This document shows positions 5,148 through 6,133 of a stretch of DNA of 6,133 nt, piece after piece. Source of the DNA: Chloroflexota bacterium. GTDB taxonomy: Bacteria; Chloroflexota; Anaerolineae; B4-G1; SLSP01. A model generated the notes under the pieces. It was not told the DNA's origin. It did no database searches and worked only from the letters and a program-made list of their open reading frames with translations. The position numbers were made by a program, and so were the translations under genes. The stretch covers positions 1 through 6,133 of the forward strand of contig JAKJAE010000164.1 in assembly GCA_022707665.1 (NCBI GenBank), written 5' to 3'. Numbering within the stretch: the first letter of the stretch is position 1; each line of letters opens with the position of its first letter.

Positions 5148-6133
5148 TCAGTCAGTATTGGTATCCGGATGCGAGCGCCGGATCATCTCGTGGAGGGCGG
5201 CGCCAGAGGGCACCATGGGGTAGACATTTCCCTCCTCGCCCACGTCCACTACCTGGAAGTCGATGAACGTCGGGCCATCGTGTGCGCGTGCCTCGGCGAT
5301 CGCTGCTCGGGCTTCAGCGCGGTTGGTTGCCCGCCACGCGCGAACGCCGTAGGCTTCGACTAGCTTGACGAAGTCGGGATTGACAAGCCGGGTGGACTCG
5401 TAGCGCTTGTCGTAGAACAGCTCCTGCCACTGGCGCACCATTCCCAGGTAACCGTTGTCGGAGAGGGCAATCTTGATGGGTAGGTTCTCCTGGACGATCG
5501 TCCCCAGATCGTGCATCGTCATCTGGAAACCGCCGTCGCCAGCGATGAGCCACACCTCGCGGTTCGGCTGGCCGAACTGCGCGCCGATGGCGGCGGGCAG
5601 GCCGAAGCCCATCGTGCCGAGGCCGCCGGAGGTGACAACGGAGTGGGGGACATTGTTGCGGTAGAACTGGGCGGTCCACATCTGGTGCTGACCGACATCG
5701 CTGACCACGATGGCCTCACCCTGGGTAGCTTCCCAGATGTCGTTGATGAAATGGGCAGCCACAAGGCGCCCGTTTTCTGGGCGGTTGAGGATGTTCCTAT
5801 CGGCACTGTCGCCACGCCACGCCTCAATCCGTGATAGCCACTCGGCGTGAGTCGCAGAAGCGATGAGGGGGAGCATCTGCACCAGCACCTCGCGCAAATC
5901 GCCGAGGATCGGTACATCGACCTTCACGAGCTTGTTTAGTTCAGCCGCATCGGCATCGACATGGATGCGACGGGCATTGGGTGCATAGGTTGCCAGCGTT
6001 CCCGTGACCCGGTCGTCGAAACGCATGCCGAAGGCCAGGATCAGGTCTGCTTCCTGAATGGCCTGGTTGACAAAGGCTTCACCGTGCATCCCCATCATCC
6101 CCAACGCAAGGGGGTGTGACTCCGGGAAGCCGC
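5148..6133 (-). CDS. ilvB: Acetolactate synthase large (catalytic) subunit (partial, N-terminus beyond window)
   Basis: IlvB is the ThDP-, FAD- and Mg2+-dependent catalytic subunit. It makes 2-acetolactate from two pyruvates, or 2-aceto-2-hydroxybutyrate from pyruvate and 2-oxobutyrate. The reading frame is open to the right edge: codons upstream of 6104 give GFPESHPLAL, which joins GMMGMHGEAFVNQA as in other acetolactate synthases. The TTG at 6104 is therefore an internal Leu, not a start. The 327 visible residues cover the later part of the FAD/middle domain, including ADLILAFGMRFDDRVTG, and the complete C-terminal ThDP domain: GGLGTMGFGLPAAIGAQ, GDGGFQMTMHDLGTIVQ and NGYLGMVRQWQELFYDKRY. 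The cofactor motif GDG...NN reads GDG...DN here; the second Asn, the usual metal ligand, is kept (codon 5454-5456). The N-terminal domain with the catalytic Glu, about 240-260 residues, lies outside. It is followed 28 nt later by ilvN. The tail VPSGAALHEMIRR is also typical. Confidence 0.97.
   Translation of the reverse strand, partial: GFPESHPLALGMMGMHGEAFVNQAIQEADLILAFGMRFDDRVTGTLATYAPNARRIHVDADAAELNKLVKVDVPILGDLREVLVQMLPLIASATHAEWLSRIEAWRGDSADRNILNRPENGRLVAAHFINDIWEATQGEAIVVSDVGQHQMWTAQFYRNNVPHSVVTSGGLGTMGFGLPAAIGAQFGQPNREVWLIAGDGGFQMTMHDLGTIVQENLPIKIALSDNGYLGMVRQWQELFYDKRYESTRLVNPDFVKLVEAYGVRAWRATNRAEARAAIAEARAHDGPTFIDFQVVDVGEEGNVYPMVPSGAALHEMIRRSHPDTNTD

Noticed and set aside
5454..5459. 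GDG...DN instead of GDG...NN in the IlvB ThDP motif as a sign of inactivation
   Set aside because: The second Asn, the metal ligand, is intact, all surrounding motifs are conserved and Asp is tolerated at the first position; an active enzyme is expected.
6102..6104. TTG as a start codon giving a 318-aa ilvB product
   Set aside because: The frame stays open to the window edge, and the upstream codons encode the conserved GFPESHPLAL segment of acetolactate synthase, so this is an internal leucine.

Overview
The window is one stretch of a branched-chain amino acid biosynthesis operon. Every gene lies on the minus strand, so transcription runs from position 6133 towards position 1. In that order the genes are ilvB (3' part only), ilvN, ilvC, leuA, a small unrecognised ORF of 66 aa, leuC and leuD (5' part only). 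Both ends are cut by the window edge: ilvB lacks roughly its N-terminal 40-45%, and leuD lacks its C-terminal part.

The DNA is GC-rich, with tight gene spacing, strong Shine-Dalgarno sequences and an ATGA overlap between leuC and leuD. This is a bacterial chromosome, not a plasmid or phage. LeuC and LeuD are of the shorter type shared by archaea and many deep-branching or Gram-positive bacteria. LeuA is the long leucine-regulated form. IlvC is of the type resembling fungal mitochondrial Ilv5 and Bacteroidetes enzymes. This mix, and the ilvBNC-leuA-leuCD order, would suit a GC-rich Chloroflexi-like or other non-proteobacterial lineage, but the sequence alone does not fix the taxon.

Region by region: 5148-6133 is the acetolactate synthase large subunit; 4625-5119 its ACT-domain regulatory subunit; 3521-4576 ketol-acid reductoisomerase; 3399-3520 a 122-nt spacer with a long compound inverted repeat between the ilv and leu parts; 1824-3398 2-isopropylmalate synthase; 1564-1823 a spacer largely filled by the small ORF; 277-1563 and 1-280 the large and small subunits of isopropylmalate dehydratase. 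No stretch over 300 bases lacks a gene. No operon promoter is visible; it presumably lies upstream of ilvB, beyond 6133.

Together IlvBN and IlvC turn pyruvate (or pyruvate plus 2-oxobutyrate) into dihydroxy acids for valine and isoleucine. LeuA and LeuCD take 2-oxoisovalerate to 3-isopropylmalate for leucine. ilvD, ilvE and leuB are not in the window. I see no sign of a new defence or mobile system. The least explained items are the 66-aa ORF between leuA and leuC, the compound hairpin between ilvC and leuA, and the eukaryote-like reductoisomerase.
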